Shown here piece by piece: positions 24,535 to 32,421 of a DNA stretch of 45,502 bases (positions are counted from its first letter, which is position 1; each line of letters opens with the position of its first letter). The position numbers were made by a program, and so were the translations under genes. The DNA comes from an uncultured Collinsella sp. (GTDB lineage Bacteria > Actinomycetota > Coriobacteriia > Coriobacteriales > Coriobacteriaceae). The notes under the pieces were generated by a model. The model was not told the DNA's origin. It worked only from the letters and a program-made list of their open reading frames with translations, and ran no database searches. Location: contig URPK01000013.1 of NCBI GenBank assembly GCA_900549715.1, positions 1 through 45,502 of the forward strand, read 5' to 3'.

Positions 24535-25362
24535 CTACTCGCCGAGCTTAGGATGCAGCAGCGACGGCGCAGCACCGAGCAGCATCTTGGTGTAGGGGTC
24601 CTGAGGGTGCTGGAAGACCTGCTTGGCCTCGCCCTGCTCGACGATCTTGCCGCCATTCATAACGATGATGTCGTCAGAGATATAGCGGACCGTTTGTATG
24701 TCATGGCTGATGAACACCATGGCCAGGCCGAGCTCCTTCTTAAGGTCGGTCAGCAGGTTCAGAATCTGCGCGCGGACCGAAACGTCCAGAGCCGAGGTGG
24801 GCTCGTCGGCGATGATGGCATCGGGGTTCAGCGACAGGGCACGGGCAATTGCGACGCGCTGGCGCTGGCCACCCGAAAGCTGACCGGGAAGAACCTCGGC
24901 GGCGGAGCTGGGCAGACCGGTGAGCTCCAGGAGTTCCTTGACGCGCTTCTCCTGTTCGGCCTCGGTGCCCAGATTGTGGACGCGCATGGGATCGAGCAGC
25001 TGCTCGCGAACGACCATGCGGGGGTTGAGCGCCGTGGCCGGGTTCTGGAACACGACCGAGATGACGCGACCCATGTGGCGACGGTCCTCGGCGGTACGCT
25101 TGGTTACGTCCTTGCCCTTAAAGTAGACCTTGCCGCTCGTGGGGGCCTGCAGGCCGCACATGACGTTGGCGGTGGTGGACTTACCGCAACCGGACTCGCC
25201 GACGATGCCGATCGTCTGACCGGGCATGAGCTTAATCGTTACACCCTGGACGGCGTGAACCAGGTTAGGGTGCAGAATCGAGCCGGTACGGGTCCTAAAG
25301 GTGACGTGGACGTCATCAAGGAAGATGATCGGCTCGACGCCGTTGACTGCGGTCTCGCTCAT
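24535..25362 (-). CDS. PepT-family ABC transporter ATPase (SatD/DppF-like)
   Basis: A 275-aa ATPase with Walker A GIVGESGCGKST, signature LSGGQRQRVAIARA, Walker B AIIADEPTSALD and switch His in ISHD. It stops soon after DPYTKMLLGA and so lacks most of the usual C-terminal oligopeptide extension with its cysteines. It starts directly at the end of the fused permease-ATPase gene (TAG abuts ATG), with a strong RBS GGAGGTGAT inside the upstream reading frame. It should pair with the ATPase domain of the fused subunit. The likely cargo is sialic acid, from context. Confidence 0.88.
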   Translation of the reverse strand: MSETAVNGVEPIIFLDDVHVTFRTRTGSILHPNLVHAVQGVTIKLMPGQTIGIVGESGCGKSTTANVMCGLQAPTSGKVYFKGKDVTKRTAEDRRHMGRVISVVFQNPATALNPRMVVREQLLDPMRVHNLGTEAEQEKRVKELLELTGLPSSAAEVLPGQLSGGQRQRVAIARALSLNPDAIIADEPTSALDVSVRAQILNLLTDLKKELGLAMVFISHDIQTVRYISDDIIVMNGGKIVEQGEAKQVFQHPQDPYTKMLLGAAPSLLHPKLGE

Positions 25363-27378
25363 CTACATCACCTCCGCGTGAGGGGTCAAACCATTTGCCT
25401 TGAGCACCTCGTCGGGGAGCTCGGAATAGAAGTGCTCGGTGCCGGGCACGCGCTTGAAGACCGGACGGGTGTCCAGGCCAATGCGCGGATGGCTCGAGCG
25501 GGGCGCGAAGCGATCGCCCTTGGGGAAATCGCGCGGGCTCGGAACGGCGCCGGGCACCTGGTGCAGACGGCCCGAACCGCTCTCGATGGACAGAACGGAG
25601 CCCAGAAGACCGCGGGTGTACTCGTGGATCGGGTTGGTGAGCAGCTCCTTGGTGGGCGCCTGCTCGATAACCTGGCCGGCGTACATAACCGTGATGTTAT
25701 GGGCGACCTCGGCGACCAGCGCCAGGTCATGCGAGACGAAGATCATGGCAAAGCCGAGCTTGGCCTGAAGGTCGTTGAGCAGCTTGATGACCTGCTTCTG
25801 GACGGTAACGTCCAGAGCGGTCGTGGGCTCGTCGCAGATGACCAGCTTGGGGTCGCGGGTAAGGGCCATAGCGATCAGAACACGCTGACGCTGGCCACCG
25901 GAAAGCTCATGCGGGTAGCTCTCGAGCGTACGCTTGGGGTCGAGGCCCACGAGCTCCAGGAGTTCCTCGGCGCTGCGGGTGCCGCCACGCTTGGTGAGCT
26001 GCTTCATCTGAGCAGAGATGAGCATGGAGGGGTTGAGCGAGGACAGGGCGTCCTGATAGACCATAGCGATATCGGTACCGCGCAGGCCGAACCACTCCTT
26101 CTTGCTCATCTTGAGCAGGTCGCGGCCCTCCCAGAGGACCTCGCCGGAAAGGTGCTCGTCATCGTCGGTCAGGCCCATGATGGCCAGCGTGGTGATGGAC
26201 TTACCGCAACCGGACTCGCCCACCAGGCCCATGGTCTGACCAGGACGGACGTCAAAGTTGACATGGTCGACGACGTTGATATCACCGTGATGCTCAAACT
26301 GAATGCAGAAATCGCGGACCGAGAGAATCGGTTCGACAGACTCGTCGGGCACATGGCGATCGTCACGCTTGAGCTCGACATCGCGCAGGGCGCCAAGGCG
26401 AGCGGAGAGGGACTGGGCCTGCTCCTTGTAGGCGCGAACGGGGTCGGAGACCAGCAGGTCGGCCTCGCGACGCTTGGAGGAATCGGTCGGATCCAGGGCT
26501 GCGGAGGGAGCGGCGGCCATGGCGTCGGTAATGCCCTCGGAGAGGATGTTGAGCGCCAGGCAGGTGATCATGATGGCCAGGCCCGGGAACAGCGCCTGCC
26601 ACCAACGGCCGGCGAGCACGCCGCCGCGGGCGTCGGCGAGGATGTTGCCCCAGGTAGCGGTGGGCTCCTGGATACCAGCGCCGATGAAGGTCAGCGAGGC
26701 CTCGAAGATGATGGCGTCGGCGACCAGGGTAACGGTGAAGACCATGATCGGGGCGATGCAGTTACGCAGAACATGCTTGATCAAAATCCACGGAGCCTTG
26801 GCGCCGGAAACGATGACCGCGCGGACATAGTCCTCGCCGTACTCGGACACGATGTTGGCGCGCACGATACGGGCAATCTGCGGAGTGTACATAAAGCCGA
26901 TGGCGAAGATGATCGACGGCACGGAGTTGCCCAGGATGGAGACGAAGACGGCCGCGAGGGCGATGCCCGGGATGGACATGATGATGTCCAGGATACGCAT
27001 GATCGTCTCGGAAACGGCCTTGCGCGAAACCGCCGCAAGGGCGCCCACGACCGAGCCGCAGACCAGAGCCATGGCAGTGGCGCCAAAGCCGATAATCAGC
27101 GAGTAACGACCACCGTAGAGCATGCGCGACAGAATGTCGCGACCCTTATCGTCGGTACCGAAGATAAATCCGTTGCCGGGAGCCTGGCGAGCCGTAAAAA
27201 TCTCGACCGGGCTATAGGGGGCAAGAAGGGGCGCCAGAATCGCAGTCAGGGCGACCAGCACCAACACGACGGCGGCAATCTTAGAAGACAGCGTCATCTT
27301 CTTCCAGCCACCGAGCTTGAGCCCCTTGGAGGCAGCCTTCTCGAGCTGCTCGGTTTGCTTCTCTCGAATCTTTACCAT
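25363..27378 (-). CDS. Fused ABC permease-ATPase (SatC-like, OppC-OppD fusion)
   Basis: A 671-aa fusion. Residues 1-290 are an OppC/DppC-type permease: first membrane segment at 34-52, FGTDDKGRDILSRMLYGGR at 73-91, coupling loop SGAKAPWILIKHVLRN. A charged linker (295-345) leads to a full ATPase: Walker A GESGCGKS (387-394), LSGGQ (492-496), Walker B ICDEPTT (514-520), switch H550. The C-terminal extension keeps its layout but has lost the cysteines found in OppD/OppF (GDRFAPRSSHP where OppD has GCVFSPRCPY). Sialate importers of the SatABCD/SiaEFGI kind are, as I recall, reported with such a fusion. Start ATG 27378 lies 3 bp past the permease stop; its RBS is weak, suggesting coupling. Confidence 0.88.
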   Translation of the reverse strand: MVKIREKQTEQLEKAASKGLKLGGWKKMTLSSKIAAVVLVLVALTAILAPLLAPYSPVEIFTARQAPGNGFIFGTDDKGRDILSRMLYGGRYSLIIGFGATAMALVCGSVVGALAAVSRKAVSETIMRILDIIMSIPGIALAAVFVSILGNSVPSIIFAIGFMYTPQIARIVRANIVSEYGEDYVRAVIVSGAKAPWILIKHVLRNCIAPIMVFTVTLVADAIIFEASLTFIGAGIQEPTATWGNILADARGGVLAGRWWQALFPGLAIMITCLALNILSEGITDAMAAAPSAALDPTDSSKRREADLLVSDPVRAYKEQAQSLSARLGALRDVELKRDDRHVPDESVEPILSVRDFCIQFEHHGDINVVDHVNFDVRPGQTMGLVGESGCGKSITTLAIMGLTDDDEHLSGEVLWEGRDLLKMSKKEWFGLRGTDIAMVYQDALSSLNPSMLISAQMKQLTKRGGTRSAEELLELVGLDPKRTLESYPHELSGGQRQRVLIAMALTRDPKLVICDEPTTALDVTVQKQVIKLLNDLQAKLGFAMIFVSHDLALVAEVAHNITVMYAGQVIEQAPTKELLTNPIHEYTRGLLGSVLSIESGSGRLHQVPGAVPSPRDFPKGDRFAPRSSHPRIGLDTRPVFKRVPGTEHFYSELPDEVLKANGLTPHAEVM

Positions 27379-27381
27379 AAT

Positions 27382-28338
27382 CTACACCGTCCTGATGCGC
27401 GGGTTGATGAGCAGGTAGAGCATGTCAACCACGATGTTGATGATGATGAAGGCAAGAGCAACGACGATAACGACGCCCTGAACCAGGTTCGCCTCGTTGC
27501 CCTGAACGCCCTGCAGAATCGCGGTGCCCATGCCGGGGAGGTTGAAGATAACCTCGATGACGACGGCGCCGCCCATGAGGTAACCGATCTTAAGACCGAG
27601 GGTGGTGACCGGGGTGATCAGCGCATTGCGAAGAACGTTGATGCCGACGACGACCTTCTCGGGAACGCCGGCGCCGCGAGCCATACGGACATAATCCTTA
27701 TCGAGCTCCTCGACCATGGCGGTACGCACGATACGAGTCATCTGGCCCGTCAGCGGAAATGCCAAGGCGATAGCGGGCATGATCATACGTCCCAGATAGC
27801 CAGCCGGATTCGTGGTGAAGTGAGGCAGAGCACCCGATGCCGGAAGCACCTTAAGGTAGGAAGAGAACAGCAGGATCAACAGAACGGCAAGCCAGAACGA
27901 CGGGGTTGCCAAGCCGGCGATGGAAAAGACGCGGATCACTTGGTCCGGCCATTTGTCGCGATACAGTGCCGCGATGACGCCGAGTAAAAACGAAACGACC
28001 GCACCGATGGCAAGGCCGATGAAGGTCAGCTGCATCGTGACGGGCAGGGCCGTGGAGATGCGCTTGGCAACGGAGTTGCGAGCAGCACCATAGGTGCCCA
28101 TGTCGCCATGGATCAAATCGCCCATATAGCGCACGTAGCGCACAGGCCAGGGGTCGTCCAGACCATACTTCTCATGGTACTCGGCAACCGCCTCGGGCGA
28201 GGCACCGTCACCCAACGCCGTGTAGGCGGGGTCGGTCTTGGAGAACGACATAAGGAAGAACACCAGGACGGTGACGCCCAATGCCATGATCGGCAGCGCC
28301 ACAAGACGCCTTCCAATCAAACGTAGCAAGTTGTTCAC
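27382..28338 (-). CDS. PepT-family ABC transporter permease (SatB/OppB-like)
   Basis: A 318-aa permease with an N-terminal membrane segment (LPIMALGVTVLVFFLMSF), the extracytoplasmic loop ending DLIHGDMGTYGAARNSV, EAA loop ARGAGVPEKVVVGINVLRNA and NLPGMGTAILQGV near the C-terminus. It pairs with the permease half of the fused subunit. Start: GTG 28338 with GGGGAG five nt upstream; TTG 28371 has no support. It is preceded by a hairpin that separates it from the binding-protein gene. Confidence 0.88.
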   Translation of the reverse strand: MNNLLRLIGRRLVALPIMALGVTVLVFFLMSFSKTDPAYTALGDGASPEAVAEYHEKYGLDDPWPVRYVRYMGDLIHGDMGTYGAARNSVAKRISTALPVTMQLTFIGLAIGAVVSFLLGVIAALYRDKWPDQVIRVFSIAGLATPSFWLAVLLILLFSSYLKVLPASGALPHFTTNPAGYLGRMIMPAIALAFPLTGQMTRIVRTAMVEELDKDYVRMARGAGVPEKVVVGINVLRNALITPVTTLGLKIGYLMGGAVVIEVIFNLPGMGTAILQGVQGNEANLVQGVVIVVALAFIIINIVVDMLYLLINPRIRTV

Positions 28339-28378
28339 GTTCTCTCCCCTTTCTTTTGTCGGTAGGACCAACTGGTAT

Positions 28379-28396
28379 ATGAGTACGGATACTCAT
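28379..28396. repeat. Small palindrome before the permease gene
   Basis: ATGAGTA-CGGA-TACTCAT, a perfect 7-bp inverted repeat, between the hairpin at 28402-28431 and the permease RBS. It may be a small leader stem or a protein-binding site. Confidence 0.5.
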
Positions 28397-28401
28397 TACA
28401 A

Positions 28402-28431
28402 GACCCGAGCGACATCGAGGTCGCCCGGGTC
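28402..28431 (-). terminator. Hairpin between the binding-protein and permease genes (likely attenuator)
   Basis: GACCCGAGCGAC (28402-28413) and GTCGCCCGGGTC (28420-28431) form a 12-bp stem with one mismatch and a 6-nt loop, 65 nt past the binding-protein stop. On the minus strand TTGTAAT follows, a weak U-tract. It occupies the same place as the hairpin between oppA and oppB. Confidence 0.7.
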
Positions 28432-28495
28432 TTTGTTTCAACTATGAGGATACGGTCCCAACGACCGACATCCTGCATACAGACTCAAGCGAGTC

Positions 28496-30109
28496 TTACG
28501 CCTTGACGGTCGCAACGCCCCTGAAGGACATGCTCGTCGTGCCGATGCCCTTGAAGCCATCGAGGGCCTCGCCGTTGGGCGCAGTGGACGGATCGTCCCA
28601 GGAAGCGGAGACGGTCTTGACGTGGACAACGGGGTACAGAACGGCGTTGTCGGCAATGATGTCGAAGCACTCGTTCCACTTCTTCTGCTGCTCATCGCCC
28701 TCAGCGGCAAGAGCCTCGTCCATGAGACCGTGGAGCTTCTGCCACTCAGCGGACTCCTTCCACGGGCAACGGGTCTGCATCCAGACGTTGTCGCCGTACC
28801 ACCAGTTGAGCAGCAGGTCGGGGTCGGCGCCGAAGCAGGAAGGATCGCCAGGGGCAAGGAGGATATCGTAGGCCTCGCCGCCGTCGATGGCAGCGTAGGT
28901 GGCCGGCGAGGTATCGGTCTGGATGGTCACATCGAAGCCGAGAGCGTCGAGGTCATTCTTGACCTGGGCGGCCATGCCCTTAATCTGCTCGTTGTCGGTG
29001 GTGCGCAGGGTGATGGCACCCGGGGTGATGCCAGACTCCTCGATGAGCTTCTTAGCCTTCTTGGCGTCGGTCTTGTACACCGTGGAAGCCTCATGATAGT
29101 TGGTGAAGCTCTTGGGCAGGTAGCAGCTGGCAGCGGTGGCAAGGCCGGCGAAGGTGTTGCTGACCATCTTCTCGGTGTCGAGCGCATACATGACAGCCTG
29201 ACGGACCTTGACGTTGTTCCAAGGCTCCTTGGCGACGTTGAACATGATGAAGCGGGTGCCGAAACCCTGAACGTTATCGATCTTGCAGCCGGCGCTCTCG
29301 AGCTGGTCGACGGCGTCAGCGGTAACGAGCTCCATAACGAGCGTGGAGCCCTCCTGCTGAGCGGTAACGCGAGCGGTGGGGTCGGTCAGGATGCTGTACT
29401 GGATCTTCTTATCCTCGGCAGCATACTCACCGTTGTACTCGGGGTTGGGAACCAGGGTGATCTCGGTATCGGAGATAGAGTCGTACATCCAGGGGCCGGA
29501 GCCGATCGGCTGCTTGGCGCGATCCTCCTCGGTCTGGGTGGCCGGGGTAACGCGGACGATGGCCAGACGATCCTTGAGCAGGGAGAAGTTGGGGACCTTG
29601 GTCTTGACCGTCACGGTGCTGGCGTCCTTGGCCTCGATGGACTCGAAGGGCTGGAAGAACGGAGCATAGGTAGCGGAAGCGGCGCAAGCGGTGTAGGAGG
29701 CAACGACATCGTCAGCGGTGACCTCGGTGCCATCGGAGAACTTGGCGCCCTTGCGGATGGTGACCTCGAAAGTGGTGTCGTCCACAGACTTGGGATCGTC
29801 GGTGGCGAGCTCTTTGAAGGTGCTGTAGTCGTGGTAATCGATGCCGTAGAGGCCCTCGACGACGTGCCAGTTAGCACCCAGGCCCACAGCGGAGCCGGTG
29901 CTGGCGGGATCGAAGCTGGACGGAGCGTAAGCGGAACCAGCGGTGATCACGCCGCCGCCACGGTTGGCGGAATCGGTGGAACCGGAAGCGGAACCCTCGT
30001 CGCTAGAGCTGCCACCGCAGCCGGTGAGACCAAGCCCTGCGACAGCAGCGACGCTGCCGGTGAGGCCGAGGAACGAACGCCTGGACATACCCTTGTTGAT
30101 GATGGCCAT
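28496..30109 (-). CDS. Substrate-binding lipoprotein, SBP family 5 (probable sialic-acid importer)
   Basis: A 537-aa binding protein. The N-terminus has a twin-Arg motif SRRSFLGL, a hydrophobic core and a lipobox LTGC with lipidated C31, followed by a Gly/Ser linker. The mature part is SBP_bac_5: KGAKFSDGTEVTADDVVASY and IGSGPWMYDS are typical blocks. It heads the importer operon. Family 5 proteins bind peptides, nickel, opines or, in the SatA/SiaE/NanB group, sialic acid; the linked nan genes favour the last. Start: ATG 30109 with AGGAGA four nt upstream. Confidence 0.85.
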   Translation of the reverse strand: MAIINKGMSRRSFLGLTGSVAAVAGLGLTGCGGSSSDEGSASGSTDSANRGGGVITAGSAYAPSSFDPASTGSAVGLGANWHVVEGLYGIDYHDYSTFKELATDDPKSVDDTTFEVTIRKGAKFSDGTEVTADDVVASYTACAASATYAPFFQPFESIEAKDASTVTVKTKVPNFSLLKDRLAIVRVTPATQTEEDRAKQPIGSGPWMYDSISDTEITLVPNPEYNGEYAAEDKKIQYSILTDPTARVTAQQEGSTLVMELVTADAVDQLESAGCKIDNVQGFGTRFIMFNVAKEPWNNVKVRQAVMYALDTEKMVSNTFAGLATAASCYLPKSFTNYHEASTVYKTDAKKAKKLIEESGITPGAITLRTTDNEQIKGMAAQVKNDLDALGFDVTIQTDTSPATYAAIDGGEAYDILLAPGDPSCFGADPDLLLNWWYGDNVWMQTRCPWKESAEWQKLHGLMDEALAAEGDEQQKKWNECFDIIADNAVLYPVVHVKTVSASWDDPSTAPNGEALDGFKGIGTTSMSFRGVATVKA

Positions 30110-30178
30110 GTCTTCTCCTATCAATAGAGAATCTTACCCGGGAGCGCCTAGACGTGCCCCCGCGCAACTTGCGGACGA

Positions 30179-30206
30179 TATATACCTTACCTACCGACGA
30201 ACCCAA
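30179..30206 (-). promoter_or_regulatory. Candidate promoter of the importer operon
   Basis: On the minus strand, TTGGGT (30201-30206) and TATATA (30179-30184) are spaced 16 bp, about 70 nt before the binding-protein start. The spacer contains GGTAGGTAAGGTATA, vaguely like the GGTATA repeats bound by enterobacterial NanR. Confidence 0.4.
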
Positions 30207-30228
30207 CTGAGGTGCCGCGCTCGGCGAC

Positions 30229-30309
30229 CGATACATACATACGCTTGAACGGTATTTGCTACCGTTCACCGAATTCATTGACAAACGATTCGCCAGACAG
30301 TATGTATCG
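30229..30309. promoter_or_regulatory. Operator-like palindromes upstream of the importer operon
   Basis: GAACGGTA (30247-30254), 5 nt, TACCGTTC (30260-30267) is a perfect palindrome. It lies inside a second, wider perfect inverted repeat: CGATACATAC (30229-30238) and GTATGTATCG (30300-30309). Together they look like binding sites for one or two dimeric regulators. No gene lies in 30110-30474; the stretch also holds a LacI-like site at 30371-30382. Confidence 0.55.
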
Positions 30310-30370
30310 ACGAGGTGAGATATCAGTCTTCGTCAACCCGCAGGATAGCAGGGTTGTTCACCATGGCTAG

Positions 30371-30382
30371 TCAAACGTTTTA
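30371..30382. promoter_or_regulatory. LacI-type operator-like site
   Basis: TCAAACGTTTTA, a near-palindrome with central CG. It shares AAACGTTTTA with the perfect palindrome upstream of gap. It lies about 260 bp upstream of the binding-protein start and 90 bp past the uvrC stop. Confidence 0.35.
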
Positions 30383-30474
30383 GCGTTAATTAAACCCGAA
30401 ATCGGCTGGTAATCGCCGTGAAATAAATGATTGAAAATCACGCAATCATGTATATCAGTTGTTTAGAGGCGTGT

Positions 30475-32421
30475 TTAGTTTTCGGATTGCTTTGCCGCCG
30501 CCTCGGCGCGCTCGGCATTCCATGCAACGAGCGCCTCGTGAACCGCTTTGGCGACATCGGCAGGAATGCCTCGAACTTCCGCGATCTCTTGCTCGCTCGC
30601 CGCGCGCAAACGCTTCATCGAGCCAAAATGGCGCATAAGGGCACGTTTTCTGGTGGGTCCCACGCCTGGAACGTCATCGAGTACCGAAACCGTCATGGCT
30701 TTATCGCGCAATTCGCGATGGAACGTGATGGCAAAACGGTGCGATTCATCGCGCACCTGTTTAATTAGATAGAGCGACGCGGACCCGGTCGGCAGCACGA
30801 CGGGAGTCTCGTCCCAAGGCACGAAAACCTCCTCATCGGCCTTTGCCAAGCCACAAACTGGTATATCGAGCCCAAGAGCTTCAAGTTGCTTGATCGCAGC
30901 GGTCAATTGCGGCTTACCGCCATCGACAACGAGCAAATCGGGGCGCGAGCCAAAGCGCTCGTCGGCCATGCGCTCGGGAGCATAGCGTCGTCCCAAAACC
31001 TCGGACATCGACACGAAGTCGTTTGCCTCGTCCAATTCGGCCTGAATTTTAAAACGACGGTACTGGCTCTTGTCGGCGCGCCCGTTGGTAAACACCACCA
31101 TCGAGGCGACCGTAAAGGTGCCATGCAGTGTAGAGATATCGAAGCACTCGATACGCAACGGCGGCGATGGCAGCGCCAACGCACTTTCGAGCTCCAGGAG
31201 CGCTTGATTGGTGCGGTCGTCAGCGTACCCCGTTCGCATCATGTAGCGCATGAGGGCATGGCGCGCATTTTTGGATGCCATATCGAGCAGACGGTGCTTT
31301 TCGCCACGCTGCGGCCTATGGAGATGGCAGGAACGCTCGCGCTTGCCCGCAAGCCACTCCCCCAGCGCCTCCGCATCCTCAAGCTCGACGGAAAGGTTGA
31401 CCTCAGCTGGAATATCAGCCGTCTCGTCGTAATAGCGCTTAAGAAAGCCCGACTGGAGCTCTTCCTCGTCAACATCAAGACCCTTGTCGAGAATGAACTC
31501 GCAGGTGCGAACTGTTCGGCCCTCGCGAACGACGAAGACGCAAGCGGCGGAGATGGTCTCCTCGCGATAGAACCCGATGACATCGATATCGACACTGGAG
31601 GGAAAAACGACTTGCTGACGATCGTCCAGACCCCTGATGACCTCCAAACGACGTTTGACGCGTGCCGCGCGCTCAAAGTCGAGCGCCTCGGCGGCATCCG
31701 TCATCTCGGAGGTCAGCTCATCGACGACGTCCTTGCGATGGCCCGACAAAAAGCGCTCGACACGCTTGACGTTCTTGGCATAGTCTGCCGGGGAAATCGC
31801 GCCGACACACGCACCCGGGCCGCGCCCGACATGGTAGTCAAAGCAGGGACGCCCGTTTTGCGCGCAAATCATATTGACGATGTCTTCCTCGCCCTTGTGG
31901 GACTCGACGATACGACGACAACGACGCCACTCCGCACAGGATGCGGAGCAGATGGGGATAACCTTGCGCAGCGTATCTATCGTCTCACGTGCCGCACGGC
32001 TATCGGTATAGGGTCCAAAATAGCGCGTTCCCGGCTTATGACGCTCACGCGTATATTTGATAGCGGGATACAGGTCGCCCTTTGTAATGGCAATAAAGGG
32101 GTAGCTCTTGTCATCCTTGAGGTCGACGTTAAAGTACGGATGGTACTGACCAATCAAATTGCGCTCGAGCACCAACGCCTCATGCTCGGTCTCCACCACG
32201 ATATAGTCAAAGCTCGCCACCAGCTGCATCATCAGCGGGATCTTTTGACGCTCATCCTGCAGTGTCACGTATTGACGCATGCGGGCGCGTAGGTTTTTCG
32301 CCTTGCCCACGTAGATGACATCGCCCTTGGCGTCTTTCCAAAGGTAGCAGCCGGGCTGCGTGGGAACGCGCGAAACCTGCTCGGCAAGCGTTGGAATGTT
32401 GTCGTGACCGGCCACGCGCAC
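30475..32421 (-). CDS. uvrC: Excinuclease ABC subunit C
   Basis: A 648-aa dual-incision nuclease of nucleotide excision repair. It has an N-terminal GIY-YIG nuclease (GCYLWKDAKGDVIYVGKAKN), a UVR motif that contacts UvrB (EALDFERAARVKRRLEVI), an RNase H-like C-terminal nuclease (CFDISTLHGT, LLVVDGGKPQL) and C-terminal helix-hairpin-helix motifs (VPGVGPTRKRALMRHFG). Start: GTG 32421 abuts the murJ stop; GTG 32415 is an alternative. Co-transcribed with murJ. Confidence 0.95.
   Translation of the reverse strand: MRVAGHDNIPTLAEQVSRVPTQPGCYLWKDAKGDVIYVGKAKNLRARMRQYVTLQDERQKIPLMMQLVASFDYIVVETEHEALVLERNLIGQYHPYFNVDLKDDKSYPFIAITKGDLYPAIKYTRERHKPGTRYFGPYTDSRAARETIDTLRKVIPICSASCAEWRRCRRIVESHKGEEDIVNMICAQNGRPCFDYHVGRGPGACVGAISPADYAKNVKRVERFLSGHRKDVVDELTSEMTDAAEALDFERAARVKRRLEVIRGLDDRQQVVFPSSVDIDVIGFYREETISAACVFVVREGRTVRTCEFILDKGLDVDEEELQSGFLKRYYDETADIPAEVNLSVELEDAEALGEWLAGKRERSCHLHRPQRGEKHRLLDMASKNARHALMRYMMRTGYADDRTNQALLELESALALPSPPLRIECFDISTLHGTFTVASMVVFTNGRADKSQYRRFKIQAELDEANDFVSMSEVLGRRYAPERMADERFGSRPDLLVVDGGKPQLTAAIKQLEALGLDIPVCGLAKADEEVFVPWDETPVVLPTGSASLYLIKQVRDESHRFAITFHRELRDKAMTVSVLDDVPGVGPTRKRALMRHFGSMKRLRAASEQEIAEVRGIPADVAKAVHEALVAWNAERAEAAAKQSEN

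Noticed and set aside
24313..27987. A 1224-codon open frame on the plus strand opposite the importer genes
   Set aside because: It is the antisense of three well-recognised ABC subunits. GC-rich codon bias on the coding strand leaves this frame open; its translation resembles no family and lacks an RBS.
19681..30109. Genomic island with mobile element
   Set aside because: No integrase, transposase, tRNA border or terminal repeat is seen, and base composition looks like the neighbours. Only the synteny break suggests insertion.
30181..30195. GGTATA-type repeats as a NanR site
   Set aside because: Only GGTA-GGTAA-GGTATA is present, not the regular GGTATA repeats of enterobacterial NanR, and that regulator family is not shown to occur here. 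Kept only as a remark.
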